A DNA stretch of 64,000 bases, from the NCBI GenBank assembly GCA_017302715.1, contig JAFLCD010000011.1, positions 1 to 64,000 of the forward strand, written 5' to 3'. The notes under the pieces were generated by a model. That model worked only from the letters and a program-made list of their open reading frames with translations, was not told the DNA's origin and did not search any database. Below, piece by piece: positions 36,563-46,640 of the stretch. The position numbers and the translations under genes were made by a program. Every line of letters starts with the position of its first letter. Within the stretch, counting starts at the first letter, position 1. The DNA is from Deltaproteobacteria bacterium (GTDB lineage Bacteria > Bdellovibrionota > UBA2394).

Positions 36563-37681
36563 GTGTTTCTGAAAATCAACACCGATCACTCACGCTTTCG
36601 CCAGATTATCCGCGGTAAAATCAAAAAAGATTTGCGTAAATTTATTTCGCGCGGCGAAGTCTTTGGTCGAAAAGGCAAGGATCTGGTCAGCATTCCTATG
36701 CCCTCGATTGATCTTCCCCACTTCGAATTTGGCGACAACAAAGGTCGTGGTATCGGCGCTGGAGACGGCCAGCCTGGACAAACTTTAGGACCGGGCGAAG
36801 GAAAAGAAGGCGAAGGTAAAGCGGGAAATGCCGAAGGACTTCATGTTCGTGAAGTCGACATCACCCTCGAAGAACTTGCGCAGATTTTAGGCGAAGAACT
36901 TGGACTCCCTCGCATCGAACCTAAAGGCGACAAACAAATGTCGTCTATGCGAGATCGCTACACCGGAATTAATAATATCGGCCCGCAATCTCTGCTGCAC
37001 TTTAAACGTACTTACAAAGAAGCGCTTCGCAGACAAATCGCAAACGGAACGTATGATCCTGAAAATCCTATTGTTACTCCTGAAGGAAGAGACGAAAGAT
37101 TTAGAACTTGGAAAACGAAGCCTGTCGAAAACAATAATGCTGTGATCATTTTGATCATGGACGTTTCGGGATCGATGGGTGATGAGCAAAAAGAAATCGT
37201 TCGCACAGAGAGTTTTTGGATCGATACCTGGCTTCGCTCTCAATATAAAGGCATCGACACTCGCTATATCGTTCACGACGCCACCGCTCGTGAAGTCGAT
37301 CGAGAGACTTTTTTTTCAACTCGTGAGTCCGGCGGAACGATTATTTCATCGGCCTATCAATTAGCAGATGAAATCATTCAAAAGCATTACCCTGCTTCAG
37401 AATGGAATATTTATCCTTTTCATTTTTCAGATGGAGACAACTGGAGTGCGGACGATACTCAAAAATGTTTTCAAATTTTAGAGCAAAAACTTTTACCTAA
37501 ATCGAATGTCTTTTGTTACGGCCAAGTCGAAAGTTTATACGGCAGCGGCCAATTTTTTAGAGATCTTAAAGAACATTTTCAGTCCGGAAAATCGGCGGCC
37601 GATCGTGTGATTGCTTCTCGGATTCCCAACAAAGAAGCAATTTACGATTCGATCAAAGAATTTTTGAATAAAGGTTTATAA
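36563..37681 (+). CDS. yeaH: YeaH/YhbH family protein (DUF444)
   Basis: A 372-residue protein starting with GTG at 36563, with GAGGAGG 9 bases upstream. A basic N-terminal region and a Gly-rich linker (residues about 60-95) lead to a von Willebrand A-like domain with the MIDAS motif DVSGSMGD. YeaH is co-transcribed with PrkA and SpoVR across proteobacteria and is thought to work with them in stress survival. It is 30 bases after prkA and 3 bases before spoVR. Confidence 0.92.
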   Translation: MFLKINTDHSRFRQIIRGKIKKDLRKFISRGEVFGRKGKDLVSIPMPSIDLPHFEFGDNKGRGIGAGDGQPGQTLGPGEGKEGEGKAGNAEGLHVREVDITLEELAQILGEELGLPRIEPKGDKQMSSMRDRYTGINNIGPQSLLHFKRTYKEALRRQIANGTYDPENPIVTPEGRDERFRTWKTKPVENNNAVIILIMDVSGSMGDEQKEIVRTESFWIDTWLRSQYKGIDTRYIVHDATAREVDRETFFSTRESGGTIISSAYQLADEIIQKHYPASEWNIYPFHFSDGDNWSADDTQKCFQILEQKLLPKSNVFCYGQVESLYGSGQFFRDLKEHFQSGKSAADRVIASRIPNKEAIYDSIKEFLNKGL

Positions 37682-37684
37682 AGA

Positions 37685-39196
37685 ATGGCAGATCTACCTA
37701 AAGAGCTCAGAATTTTTCAAGACGATATCGAGAAATATGCTCGCGATTACGGGCTCGATTTCTTCACGACCGTTTTTGAAATTTTAGACTTTGAGCAACT
37801 CAATCAAGTGGCGAGTTATGGTGGATTTCCCACTCGCTATCCACACTGGTCTTTTGGGATGGAATATGAACGGCTCTCAAAGAGTTATTCTTACGGACTT
37901 TCAAAAATTTACGAAATGGTAATCAACAATGATCCTGTTGTGGCCTATCTACTTAAATCGAATGCGGTGATGGATCAAAAGCTCGTGATGGCTCACGTCT
38001 TTGGTCACGCCGACTTTTTTAAAAATAATTATTATTTCTCAGTCACCAATCGAAAAGCTGTCGATATGATGGCTAATCATGGTGTAAAAATTCGCCGCTA
38101 TGTGGAGAAGTTAGGTTACGACAGAGTCGAGGCATTTATCGACACCTGCTTGACTCTCGAAAATTTAATTGATCCCCATGGAAATTTTATGAAGCGCACT
38201 CGAAGTCCTGAAGCCGATAGCGAGCAAGATTTCGATCCTTCGCGAATCAAAGTTCCAAAGCTCAGATCTAAGGACTATATGGATAAATTCATCAATCCAC
38301 CGGAGTTTTTAGAGCAGCAAAAGCAAAAAATAATCGATGAACAAAAAAGAGAAAGAGGATTTCCAGATTCTCCTCAGCAAGATGTACTTCAATTTTTAAT
38401 CGATTACGCGCCTTTAGAAAATTGGGAGAGGGATATTCTCTCGATCATTCGTGAAGAAGCTTATTATTTTCTTCCTCAAGGTCAGACCAAAGTGATGAAC
38501 GAAGGTTGGGCCAGCTATTGGCACACCACCATTATGACGAATAAAGCGATGACGGATTCTGAAGTCATTGATTACGCCGATCATCACTCAGGTACGGTTT
38601 CTATGGCGGGCGGAAGATTTAATCCTTATAAAATTGGATTAGAACTCTTTCGCGATATCGAAGATCGATGGAACAAAGGCAAATTTGGTTCTGAATACGA
38701 CAATTGCACCAATATGGTAGAGAAGAAAAATTGGGACCGAAAATTAGGTAAAGGCAAAGAAAAGATTTTTGAAGTTAGAAAAATTTATAATGACGTCACC
38801 TTCTTAGATGAGTTTTTAACTCCTGAATTCTGTGCTGAGCATAAACTGTTCACGTTTCAGATGAATCCAAAATCCAACGAATATGAAATCGCCTCTCGCG
38901 AGTTTGAAAAAATTAAGAAACAACTTTTATTTCAATTGGCCAATATGGGTCGCCCAAGAATTTTTGTGTCGAACGCGAATTACCAAAATCGAGGCGAACT
39001 TTATCTTTGGCATCAATTCGAAGGCGTTGAACTAAAGCTCGAAACTGCCAAAGAGACTCTGATGAATTTGCATAAGTGCTGGAGACGGCCCGTTCATATC
39101 CAGACTCGATTGGATGAGCATTATCGGCTCTTAAGTTTTGACGGAAAAGATCTCACCGAGCGCACCTTAAGCAAAGATGATGCCTACCAAGGTTAA
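37685..39196 (+). CDS. spoVR: SpoVR family protein
   Basis: A 503-residue SpoVR. Family marks include GFPTRYPHWSFGMEYE near the N-terminus, the AHVFGHADFFKNN segment, and NEGWASYWH with conserved metal-ligand-like His and Glu. In Bacillus SpoVR affects spore cortex formation; in other bacteria it accompanies PrkA and YeaH. The molecular activity is not known. This organism shows no sporulation gene in the window, so the role is probably in stress or dormancy, possibly in a developmental stage. Confidence 0.93.
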   Translation: MADLPKELRIFQDDIEKYARDYGLDFFTTVFEILDFEQLNQVASYGGFPTRYPHWSFGMEYERLSKSYSYGLSKIYEMVINNDPVVAYLLKSNAVMDQKLVMAHVFGHADFFKNNYYFSVTNRKAVDMMANHGVKIRRYVEKLGYDRVEAFIDTCLTLENLIDPHGNFMKRTRSPEADSEQDFDPSRIKVPKLRSKDYMDKFINPPEFLEQQKQKIIDEQKRERGFPDSPQQDVLQFLIDYAPLENWERDILSIIREEAYYFLPQGQTKVMNEGWASYWHTTIMTNKAMTDSEVIDYADHHSGTVSMAGGRFNPYKIGLELFRDIEDRWNKGKFGSEYDNCTNMVEKKNWDRKLGKGKEKIFEVRKIYNDVTFLDEFLTPEFCAEHKLFTFQMNPKSNEYEIASREFEKIKKQLLFQLANMGRPRIFVSNANYQNRGELYLWHQFEGVELKLETAKETLMNLHKCWRRPVHIQTRLDEHYRLLSFDGKDLTERTLSKDDAYQG

Positions 39197-39243
39197 TCTG
39201 AAATTCATTTACAGTTTTTAGAGATTCTTGAGATAGTCTTGAG

Positions 39244-40125
39244 GTGCCTAAAAAGTTTCGTCTCTTTGATCTTCAAGACAAAAGCTTAGATCTAAAATTT
39301 CCTAAAATTTTTTTTGAAACTATTCCTTCGGGTCCAGGTACTTATTCGTTCAAAGATAAATACGATATTCTGCTTTATATCGGTAAGGCAAAAAACCTCA
39401 GGAAACGGCTTAATTCTTATCGACAAGTTTCTCTCGATCGAAACTCTCGCAAAGTTTTGCGGATGCTTCATATGACGGACAAAATTGAGTGGATCACTTG
39501 CGAATCAGAGAAAGAAGCCTTGCTTCAAGAGAATAAACTTCTTCGATCGATGAGGCCCGCATTCAATGTACTTAATACTTATCCCGAAAATTATATGTTT
39601 ATTTGGGTGCGAATGCAGGGACGCAGTTTAGAAATGCGTTTGGCTTCTTATGCAAACGAAAATGAAGCTGAAAACTTTAAATCTTATGGATGTTTTAAAA
39701 ACCGCTCTCGAACGCGTTTAGGATTTTTAGCTATTTTAAGAAGACTGTGGCTGAAAGCACATCCACAATCGACAGAACTAGAAATTCCTTCTTCTTTAAT
39801 GAAAGATAAGCCCCCTTATCGTTATGTACTGGATTTCGATTCAGAGGCGGAAGCAAAACAAAGCTTTAAAAACTTGAGTCAGTTTCTTGCGGGCACCTCT
39901 AAAAAAGATATTTTGAAAATACGTTCAGTCGATGAAGGTGGTAAACAAAACTATTCTGGGTTTGTTCGAAAAATCATCGAAGATGATAGTGAATTTATCG
40001 AAGATTTTTTTAAGTATGGACCGAAAAGAAACCGATTTTTGCTTAAAAAATTCGCTCAAGAACGTCTGAAAATTAAAAAAATAATCGTAGAACAAAACGA
40101 AATCGACGATTGGCTTATTTTATGA
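39244..40125 (+). CDS. GIY-YIG nuclease, Cho/UvrC N-terminal type
   Basis: A 293-residue protein. The GIY-YIG catalytic module is residues about 28-105, with GPGTYSF, LLYIGKAKNLRKRL (catalytic Arg) and the downstream ENKLLRSMRPAFN with the metal Glu. The length fits Cho, the UvrC homologue that makes only the 3' incision in nucleotide excision repair; full UvrC is about 600 residues. The start is GTG at 39244. The last base of its stop is shared with an ATGA junction to the CoA-transferase gene. Confidence 0.82.
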   Translation: MPKKFRLFDLQDKSLDLKFPKIFFETIPSGPGTYSFKDKYDILLYIGKAKNLRKRLNSYRQVSLDRNSRKVLRMLHMTDKIEWITCESEKEALLQENKLLRSMRPAFNVLNTYPENYMFIWVRMQGRSLEMRLASYANENEAENFKSYGCFKNRSRTRLGFLAILRRLWLKAHPQSTELEIPSSLMKDKPPYRYVLDFDSEAEAKQSFKNLSQFLAGTSKKDILKIRSVDEGGKQNYSGFVRKIIEDDSEFIEDFFKYGPKRNRFLLKKFAQERLKIKKIIVEQNEIDDWLIL

Positions 40126-41366
40126 ATTTTATCCCACAAAAATCTAATCAAAATGTTTTTATCCACGGTTGCGCGGCGACTCCCTTTAAATTGATCGATG
40201 AACTTTTAAAAAGTGTGCCTCCACAAACGACGCTCATTCATCTACACACCATGGGCGATTTGCCTTGGACAGATGAAAAATACTCAAACTCAATAAAAGT
40301 TCGAAATTACTTTGTAGGCCATGGGTTAAGAAAAAAATTAGATTACGATCGCATCGATCATATCCCCTGTTTTCTCTCTGAGGTGCCTGAAATTTTTAGA
40401 TCGAAAGTTCAGCCGATTGATATTGCGCTTTTAAATGTTTCGCTTCCAAACAAAGATGGACTTTGCTCGCTTGGAGTTACATGCGAAGTCGCTAAAGCGG
40501 CGTTTGATTCTGCAAAGATCGTCATCGCTCAAGTGAATTCACAAATGCCTTTTATCGAAGGTGATGGTCTAATTCCTCTTTCAGAATTTGATCATGTCAT
40601 TGAGGTAAATGAGCCACTTCCCGAAATTCCATTTCGTGCTCCAACACCCGAAGAAAAGAAAATTGGAGATCTTATCGCAGGCCTTGTTGAAAATGGCTCC
40701 ACTTTGCAAGTCGGCATCGGGGGCCTTCCAGATGCGGTTTTACATTCACTCGAAAACCATAAAAATTTAGGATTGCATACTGAGATGTGGTCAGACGCTG
40801 CACTAAAACTAATTCAAGCGGGAGTGATCGATAATTCTCAGAAGAAAATTCATCCAGGAAAATCGGTTTCAAGTTTTCTGATGGGCTCCAAAAAACTCTA
40901 TGAGTTCGCAAATCAAAATAAAAATGTTTTGCAGCTTGAAGTCGACAAAACGAATGCGCTTCAAAATATTTCGGCCAATCCAAAAGCGGTGGCGATCAAC
41001 TCAGCGATTGAAATCGATCTCACGGGCCAAGTTTGTTCAGATTCTGTTGGCACACGAATGATTTCGGGATTTGGAGGACAAGTCGATTTTGTGCGCGGAG
41101 CTTCGCTTTCTCCGGGCGGCAAAGCCATCATTGCGCTCACTTCTCGCACGGCTAAAGGAAAGTCTCGGATTGTTCCTACACTCACTTTGGGCGCAGGTGT
41201 GGTGACTACTCGAGCTCATGTCAGATATGTAGTCACTGAGTATGGAATTGCGAATCTTTACGGAAAATCTTTGTCTGAGAGAGCTGCGGCTTTAACGGCG
41301 ATTGCGCATCCTGAGGATCGAGAAGAATTAAAATCTCAGTGGAAAAGACTTTGGAAAAAAAATTAA
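40122..41366 (+). CDS. Acetyl-CoA hydrolase/transferase family protein (4-hydroxybutyrate or acetate CoA-transferase type)
   Basis: A 414-residue enzyme of the AcH1/Cat1/AbfT type. The sequence GLHTEMWSDAAL holds the catalytic Glu that forms the glutamyl-CoA intermediate. A Gly-rich CoA loop (QVGIGGLPDAV) precedes it and a GFGGQVDF segment follows, as in 4-hydroxybutyrate CoA-transferases. It moves CoA between short-chain acids such as acetate, butyrate or 4-hydroxybutyrate. The ATG at 40122 overlaps the upstream stop. It probably supports fermentation or acid recycling; the exact acids are unknown. Confidence 0.88.
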   Translation: MNFIPQKSNQNVFIHGCAATPFKLIDELLKSVPPQTTLIHLHTMGDLPWTDEKYSNSIKVRNYFVGHGLRKKLDYDRIDHIPCFLSEVPEIFRSKVQPIDIALLNVSLPNKDGLCSLGVTCEVAKAAFDSAKIVIAQVNSQMPFIEGDGLIPLSEFDHVIEVNEPLPEIPFRAPTPEEKKIGDLIAGLVENGSTLQVGIGGLPDAVLHSLENHKNLGLHTEMWSDAALKLIQAGVIDNSQKKIHPGKSVSSFLMGSKKLYEFANQNKNVLQLEVDKTNALQNISANPKAVAINSAIEIDLTGQVCSDSVGTRMISGFGGQVDFVRGASLSPGGKAIIALTSRTAKGKSRIVPTLTLGAGVVTTRAHVRYVVTEYGIANLYGKSLSERAAALTAIAHPEDREELKSQWKRLWKKN

Positions 41367-41376
41367 TCTGCCGAAT

Positions 41377-42147
41377 CTATACATCCACCACTAAACTAAT
41401 CGGGCAGTGATCAGAGCCTTCGATTTCCTGATGTAATCGAATAGATTTCACTTTGTCTTTTAAGCGATCAGAGACAAAAAAATAATCGAGTCTCCATCCT
41501 TTGTTTCGCTGGCGCGCCATCTGACGATACGACCACCAAGTGTATTGATCTTTGGCATCGGGATAAAACAAACGAAACGCATCCGTAAATCCCGCAGCGA
41601 CCAATTGATCCATCCACTCTCGCTCTTCAGGCATAAATCCGCTCGTCCCATCGAGTCGAACGGGATCGTGAATATCGATCGCCTTATGCGCGATATTAAA
41701 ATCTCCGGTCATAATAACCGGTTTAGATTTATCTAAAGCTTTAAAAAATTTGAAAATATCTTTTAAAAATTTCATTTTAAAATAGTGTCGATCTTCACTC
41801 GCTGCTCCGTTTGGAAAATAGAGATTCACCAATTGAAATTTTCCATGATCCGAAACAATCACTCTTCCTTCGTTATCCACACTTTCAATTTCACATCCAA
41901 TATTTATTTTTTTTGGCTTTTCTTTAAAGAAATTGGCGACTCCGCTGTATCCTGGCTTTTTTGCGGAATGCCATTCTTGTTTAAAATCTCCGTAATGCGC
42001 GATAATTTCTTCGCATTGCTCTTTAAAAGCCTTCGTCTCTTGAAGACAAAAAATATCCGGAGCTTCTTTTTGAATAAACTGCGCCATGCCTTTTTTGGTG
42101 CAAGCACGAATGCCATTGACGTTCCACGAGAGAATTTTAGTCAGCAC
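41377..42147 (-). CDS. xth: Exodeoxyribonuclease III (AP endonuclease)
   Basis: A 256-residue Xth/ExoA enzyme. It has WNVNGIRA (Asn ligand), FCLQETK (metal Glu), GYSGVAN, GDFNIAH (catalytic Asp/Asn), RLDYFFVS and GSDHCPI (catalytic His). It cuts at abasic sites and degrades 3' ends in base-excision repair. Its start overlaps the tail of the upstream sigma-like gene by 11 bases, so they may be expressed together. It is convergent with the CoA-transferase. Confidence 0.95.
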   Translation of the reverse strand: MLTKILSWNVNGIRACTKKGMAQFIQKEAPDIFCLQETKAFKEQCEEIIAHYGDFKQEWHSAKKPGYSGVANFFKEKPKKINIGCEIESVDNEGRVIVSDHGKFQLVNLYFPNGAASEDRHYFKMKFLKDIFKFFKALDKSKPVIMTGDFNIAHKAIDIHDPVRLDGTSGFMPEEREWMDQLVAAGFTDAFRLFYPDAKDQYTWWSYRQMARQRNKGWRLDYFFVSDRLKDKVKSIRLHQEIEGSDHCPISLVVDV

Positions 42148-43738
42148 TAGTTATATCTCCCCCCTCAGAAACCGATTTAGCCGATTTTTTTTTCTTCGCA
42201 GTTGGCAGAGCTTTTCTAATTCCAACTTCAAGATTCTCTTTAAATTGAGCGTCGACAAAATTCATGGCATCCTTATGAATCTGCTCAAGTATTTCTGGAT
42301 CTGGGGAAGGCGCGCCACGTGCCATTAAGTCTTTAGAAATCCTTTTAAAATTAACCTTAACATTCTCTCTATAAATTCCATAAATCTCTCGAAGTAAAAA
42401 TTTCTGAGCAGGTGGGAACTGGTAGGATTTTAAGATCGTAAAAACTTTAATCTGCTGAAAACTCCATCTCAAGACTTTTCGCACTTGTTCTCGCGTGACA
42501 CCGAGCTCGGCACCCAACTCCTCCAATGTCTTGCTAGGCAATCCATCCAATCCATACCTGTGGGTAAGTATATATTCGGCATAGGGATGCCCTACTGTAT
42601 TAAACGAGGAATAAGGGCCTTGAACATCCTCGCCCTGTTTACGCTCCGATTTTAAAATTTCAATACCATCAAGAATAATTTTTGATCTAAATGCGTCTCG
42701 ATCTTTTTCAGAGGATCGAAAGAAAGTGTTAAAGTTCATGTCCACTGCTTCGAGACTTTCGCCAAATTCCGTTCCGTTGTGATTTGTGTAATTTAAAGAC
42801 AAAGGCCGTTTATCAAAGATCATACGATTTGCAGGGGATAACCGACTATAGGCTCGAGACATCGCTTGTTTTATCCATCTAGACGCATAAGTTGAAAATC
42901 TATTTTCGAGTCGAGGATCAAAACCTTGAACGCCTCTTCGCAAACCCATATTTCCCATTTGAATTAAATCAATAAGCTCGAGTCTACCGTCGAATTTTTT
43001 TGCAAAAGGCACGACAAGAGCAAGGTTATGCTCGACAAAATAATTAATAAGCTTTTGAAGCTCTTCGTAAGGCCTTTGAATTTTTTGCATTTCGCTATCA
43101 AGAACTTTGGTGTCGCTGCCATTAGATAGGCTCATCATTTTTTCTCTTAAACCAAAATAACTTTCTAAAAGATGTACATGCATAAATGCATTTGAAAGAG
43201 GTAAATCAAAAAGATTTTTCATCGCTTTTTCAAGCTCCGACTTTAATCTCTCGCGCTCGACACCTTCAGATTTATTGAAGCGAATAAAAGTCTCGCTCAT
43301 TTGATTTACAGTCTGAAGAAACCTCTCTCTCAAAAATGGATAATTTTCTGACTCCGATTTTGCACCCAGTACAATTTTTGTAAGATGCGATTTTTTGTAT
43401 TCAACTCGGTTCTTCCAAAACTCAAGCAAGCTAATCATGATCGGAGAGGTCGCAAGGCTTAAAAGAATTTCTTGATTGAGTTTAAGTGCACTTGTTCCTA
43501 ATTCAATTTCTCTTTCTGCACCTAAACCTTGATCGGGATTGAAACTCTTTACGTAATTTTGAAGATCTCCATTGATCTCGACTTTTGTTACCGGAGGTTT
43601 TTTTCGGCGTTTTTCAGGAGCGCTTAAACGTTTCGCTAACTCTCTACAGAGCTCGTCTTGATCGCGCGCAGAGACAGGCACTGAAAAGCTCAGGCAAAAA
43701 AGGGTTAAAACGGATTTGAAAAAAATCTTCGATGCCAC
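42137..43738 (-). CDS. RpoD-like sigma-70 factor with an N-terminal signal peptide
   Basis: A 533-residue protein. From a GTG at 43738 it begins ASKIFFKSVLTLFCLSFSVP, then VSARDQ: a basic n-region, a hydrophobic core and a VSA signal-peptidase site. Then follow a region 1.2-like segment (about 72-115), a non-conserved region, region 2 (about 237-297: NLALVVPFAKKF, LIDLIQMGN, FSTYASRWIKQAM), region 3, and a region 4.2 helix-turn-helix (about 405-430: LEELGAELGVTREQVRKVL). Region 2 is close enough to promoter-melting sigma factors to suggest activity. A later GTG at 43681 would give a cytoplasmic form. No good Shine-Dalgarno marks any start. Confidence 0.8.
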   Translation of the reverse strand: MASKIFFKSVLTLFCLSFSVPVSARDQDELCRELAKRLSAPEKRRKKPPVTKVEINGDLQNYVKSFNPDQGLGAEREIELGTSALKLNQEILLSLATSPIMISLLEFWKNRVEYKKSHLTKIVLGAKSESENYPFLRERFLQTVNQMSETFIRFNKSEGVERERLKSELEKAMKNLFDLPLSNAFMHVHLLESYFGLREKMMSLSNGSDTKVLDSEMQKIQRPYEELQKLINYFVEHNLALVVPFAKKFDGRLELIDLIQMGNMGLRRGVQGFDPRLENRFSTYASRWIKQAMSRAYSRLSPANRMIFDKRPLSLNYTNHNGTEFGESLEAVDMNFNTFFRSSEKDRDAFRSKIILDGIEILKSERKQGEDVQGPYSSFNTVGHPYAEYILTHRYGLDGLPSKTLEELGAELGVTREQVRKVLRWSFQQIKVFTILKSYQFPPAQKFLLREIYGIYRENVKVNFKRISKDLMARGAPSPDPEILEQIHKDAMNFVDAQFKENLEVGIRKALPTAKKKKSAKSVSEGGDITSAD

Positions 43739-43835
43739 GAGCGTAGAATACTGCAAATTTCAGGCCAGAAAGGCCAGTTGAAAACCCTTTAAAATGCCTT
43801 TAAAACTAAAGAAATGTGCAATGAGAGGTTTTAAA

Positions 43836-43849
43836 GTCGCAAGTGCGAC
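43836..43849 (-). terminator. Small hairpin after the PilZ-like gene
   Basis: GTCGCA and TGCGAC pair perfectly around a 2-base loop and, on the minus strand, are followed by TTTAAAA. The stem is only 6 bases, so it is at best a weak terminator. Confidence 0.3.
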
Positions 43850-43858
43850 AAAGCAAAA

Positions 43859-44434
43859 TCACTCTTCGGTCTTCTGACGATCTCGCTCTAAAGCCCGAGC
43901 GCGAAGCATCTCTCGCTCGCGAGCGATTACATAGCGGTGTAAAAACTCAACATCTTCGTCGTGAATAGCTACGAAATTTCCATCGATATAGTCATTTGCC
44001 AAAGAGCTTACTTTTAAAGCGGCCACCATTCTTTGCTCAGGAAGCGAAGGTAAAATCAAATCGAGTAAAAGCAAATCTCCAACTTTTACAGACTTAGTTT
44101 TTTCATGAGAAAACGAAAGTCCTTTTGCACCAAGCTCACCATGCACCCAATCGTAATTTTCTAAAATTTTATACTTACTCGAATCAGGGTTATACATCTG
44201 CTCTTCGATTCGTTCTAAACGTTGATCAATATTGAGAAGAATTTGAAAAGCTTTCTCGAGAAGATTTTTGGATTCATCTCGAATCGCCATCGCCGATAAT
44301 TGATTTTCGATTTGGCTTTTTAATGCGGAGTAAGCCGAAGGCCTCATGGCATAAGATCTAAAAACTTCGAGCTCGCTCTCTTCGATCGTACGAAATCGAA
44401 CTTGAAATTCACATGCTACTCTAAAGCCAGACAT
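43859..44434 (-). CDS. PilZ-like domain protein
   Basis: A 191-residue soluble protein. A helical N-terminal half (about 1-85, LLNIDQRLERIEEQM) leads to a beta-rich domain with a PilZ-like pattern: GELGAKGLSFS, VGDLLLLDLILP, an ALKVSS strand, FVAIHDEDVEFLHRYVIAREREML. PilZ domains bind cyclic di-GMP; the usual RxxxR is not clearly present (only VRFRT near the start), so it may be a non-binding variant. Possible link to the HD-GYP protein elsewhere in the window. Confidence 0.55.
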   Translation of the reverse strand: MSGFRVACEFQVRFRTIEESELEVFRSYAMRPSAYSALKSQIENQLSAMAIRDESKNLLEKAFQILLNIDQRLERIEEQMYNPDSSKYKILENYDWVHGELGAKGLSFSHEKTKSVKVGDLLLLDLILPSLPEQRMVAALKVSSLANDYIDGNFVAIHDEDVEFLHRYVIAREREMLRARALERDRQKTEE

Positions 44435-44472
44435 GATGCGTCACATACTCCTTCAATCTTCAACTCAGTCTA

Positions 44473-45543
44473 TCACGCCTTCACTAATCGCTTAAGAGCT
44501 TTGAATCTTCTCTCTGTTTCAACGCGGTACGCTTGCACTCGATCAAAACCTCTGGCGATCTGTTCAATCCAAAATGACGCGGAGTTTCGCATCGTATTTT
44601 CCCATTCCTTCAAATGAAGAGGGATCGATAACCCACCCTTGCCTACGGTCTCTGGCAACGCACCGCGGTCACTTGCAATCACAGGAATTCCCGCTGCCAT
44701 CGCTTCTAAAACCAGTCGACCAAAAGCTTCATCCCAAACACTTGGCATGAGTAATCCCTTGGATTTAGAGAAAACTTCAGAGAGGCCGTTTTGCCTTGGA
44801 AGTGTCGAAATATTTTTGGGTAAGTTCGTTGGCATCTCGGTCGCCCAATTTCCGACAAATAAAAATTTTTCATTGGGCATTTGCTTTGCAAGATCGATCA
44901 TAAAATCCACACCCTTCACTTGAGTCGGATTAACGAAGACCCAATAGACCGGAGATCTTGCCACAGGTTTTTCTGACACTGCATACACAGGATTAGGAAC
45001 GCAAATTGGTTTCGCCCAAGGTAAATCTTTGCGAACAGATTTCTGCATAAATCTCGAAGCCACCATCACTGTTTTAATTTTTAAATAATATTCTGATATC
45101 GAAGGAAAATCCTTGAGCTGAGCTTGGCGCGGATATTCATTATCCGTCAAAATCACCCAAGATTTTTGAGCGTTCCATTCAATCGCCGAGGTCACCGAAA
45201 AAAAATCGGTGTAATGAGCCCATACTAAATCTGGATTTTCTTTATTTAAAATGCCGGCGAAATAATTTTGCATGGGAGCTTGAGCCGTCAATTCGTGAGG
45301 ATGAAAATCTTTGTTGAACTCGACATCGCATCGAATGCCTCGAATTTGGTAGCCGCCATTTTCAAAACTCAGCTTCATATCCGATAAAATTTTCATCGAA
45401 TTCTCTCGGGCGAACTCAGGAAGAGCGATTTTTACCTGAACTTTAAAACCCCAAGATTGAAAAATCCCAAGCCTTTCAAGCATCGAAATTTCACCGCCAT
45501 TCGAGGGTAAAAGCAGATAAGGCTTTAGAAGAATAAGCTTCAC
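44473..45543 (-). CDS. Group 1 glycosyltransferase (GT4-like)
   Basis: A 356-residue GT-B enzyme. The C-terminal domain has [23 protein letters not shown], then [31 protein letters not shown], the standard donor-binding region with the conserved Glu in EAF. GT4 enzymes transfer sugars from nucleotide or lipid donors to surface glycans. It is divergent from the Rsm22 gene by 30 bases. Donor and acceptor are unknown. Confidence 0.88.
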   Translation of the reverse strand: MKLILLKPYLLLPSNGGEISMLERLGIFQSWGFKVQVKIALPEFARENSMKILSDMKLSFENGGYQIRGIRCDVEFNKDFHPHELTAQAPMQNYFAGILNKENPDLVWAHYTDFFSVTSAIEWNAQKSWVILTDNEYPRQAQLKDFPSISEYYLKIKTVMVASRFMQKSVRKDLPWAKPICVPNPVYAVSEKPVARSPVYWVFVNPTQVKGVDFMIDLAKQMPNEKFLFVGNWATEMPTNLPKNISTLPRQNGLSEVFSKSKGLLMPSVWDEAFGRLVLEAMAAGIPVIASDRGALPETVGKGGLSIPLHLKEWENTMRNSASFWIEQIARGFDRVQAYRVETERRFKALKRLVKA

Positions 45544-45573
45544 TCTCTTTATTAGAGCATCTAGAAAGACGGA

Positions 45574-46632
45574 ATGTCCAATTTTGGTCAGGAAAAAGTT
45601 CGAATGTCAGCCGAGCTAGAGAATCTCGTTTTTGAGAATCCACTCAAAAAACGCGAGCTCGAATGCCTTCGCCAGCGCTGCGAAAGCTACCAAATGGGCG
45701 ACCCCAAAGAATGGACAGGCGATATTTTTCGCGCGTATTCGCGATATTTTGGCTTTTTAAGTTCGCTCAAAGTGAGAGCTGTTTTAAAAGAGCTCGACTC
45801 TTACGGTTATCTCGAGGCTCTTAAAGCACAACCTATTCAATGGATTGATTTTGGCGCAGGAACATTAGGGGCCAGTCTTGGAGCAGTCGATTATTTTAAA
45901 GAACATCAAATCAAAATCGAAAAAGCTATCAGCGTCGATCAAGATTTAAAACCCATGCAGTGGGCACAGAAAGAATTTCAAAATTTCCTCAATCTCGACA
46001 TCGGAATGCGAACCAGTTTGCCGGATCAAAATATTTATCAAAATACCATCTTCGTCGCCGTCGATGTTTTTAATGAAATGGGATTACTCGCCGAAAAGAA
46101 TGCGCTCGATGAAAAGGCTCCCTTTATTTCGATGCTCAAATCCATTCTTCAAAAGATGGATGAAAAAAGTATTTTGATTTTGATCGAGCCGGCAAGCAAA
46201 TGGATCAACCAAAATTTTTTAAGGTTGCGAAATATTTTAATTAAAGAAAGTCATTTGTTGCTTCCTTGCACGCATCAGCTCGCCTGCCCCGCACTTGAGC
46301 AAAGAGAATGGTGCCATGAAGATCGAGATTATTTGGCACCTTCGCAGTTTTGGAATTTAGTACATGAACTTGGATTTCAACGCAGCACCTTAAGTTTTTC
46401 GATGCTGTGCTTTTCAAAGCAACAAAATATTTTTCAAAAAACTAAAGCGCGAATGGTCAGTCGTAGAATCAAAAGTAAAGGCCGCTGCGATAAATGGCTT
46501 TGCTCTAACGGCAAGCGCTGGAAAGCGAGCATACTCGAACGCCACGAGTCCCCCGAAAATGCGGCTTTTTTCGAAGCTCAACGTGGGGATATCATCGATT
46601 GCGTCTCGACAGGTATAAAGTCTCCTGATTAA
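45574..46632 (+). CDS. Rsm22-like predicted rRNA methyltransferase
   Basis: A 352-residue protein. An S-adenosylmethionine-binding fold includes [10 protein letters not shown] (motif I) and [10 protein letters not shown]. The C-terminal part has the Cys/His cluster typical of Rsm22, PCTHQLACP ... REWCHED. Rsm22 is needed for small-subunit ribosome maturation in mitochondria and is widespread in bacteria without a firm function. It is 8 bases before lepB on the same strand. Confidence 0.82.
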   Translation: MSNFGQEKVRMSAELENLVFENPLKKRELECLRQRCESYQMGDPKEWTGDIFRAYSRYFGFLSSLKVRAVLKELDSYGYLEALKAQPIQWIDFGAGTLGASLGAVDYFKEHQIKIEKAISVDQDLKPMQWAQKEFQNFLNLDIGMRTSLPDQNIYQNTIFVAVDVFNEMGLLAEKNALDEKAPFISMLKSILQKMDEKSILILIEPASKWINQNFLRLRNILIKESHLLLPCTHQLACPALEQREWCHEDRDYLAPSQFWNLVHELGFQRSTLSFSMLCFSKQQNIFQKTKARMVSRRIKSKGRCDKWLCSNGKRWKASILERHESPENAAFFEAQRGDIIDCVSTGIKSPD

Positions 46633-46640
46633 ATTAATTC

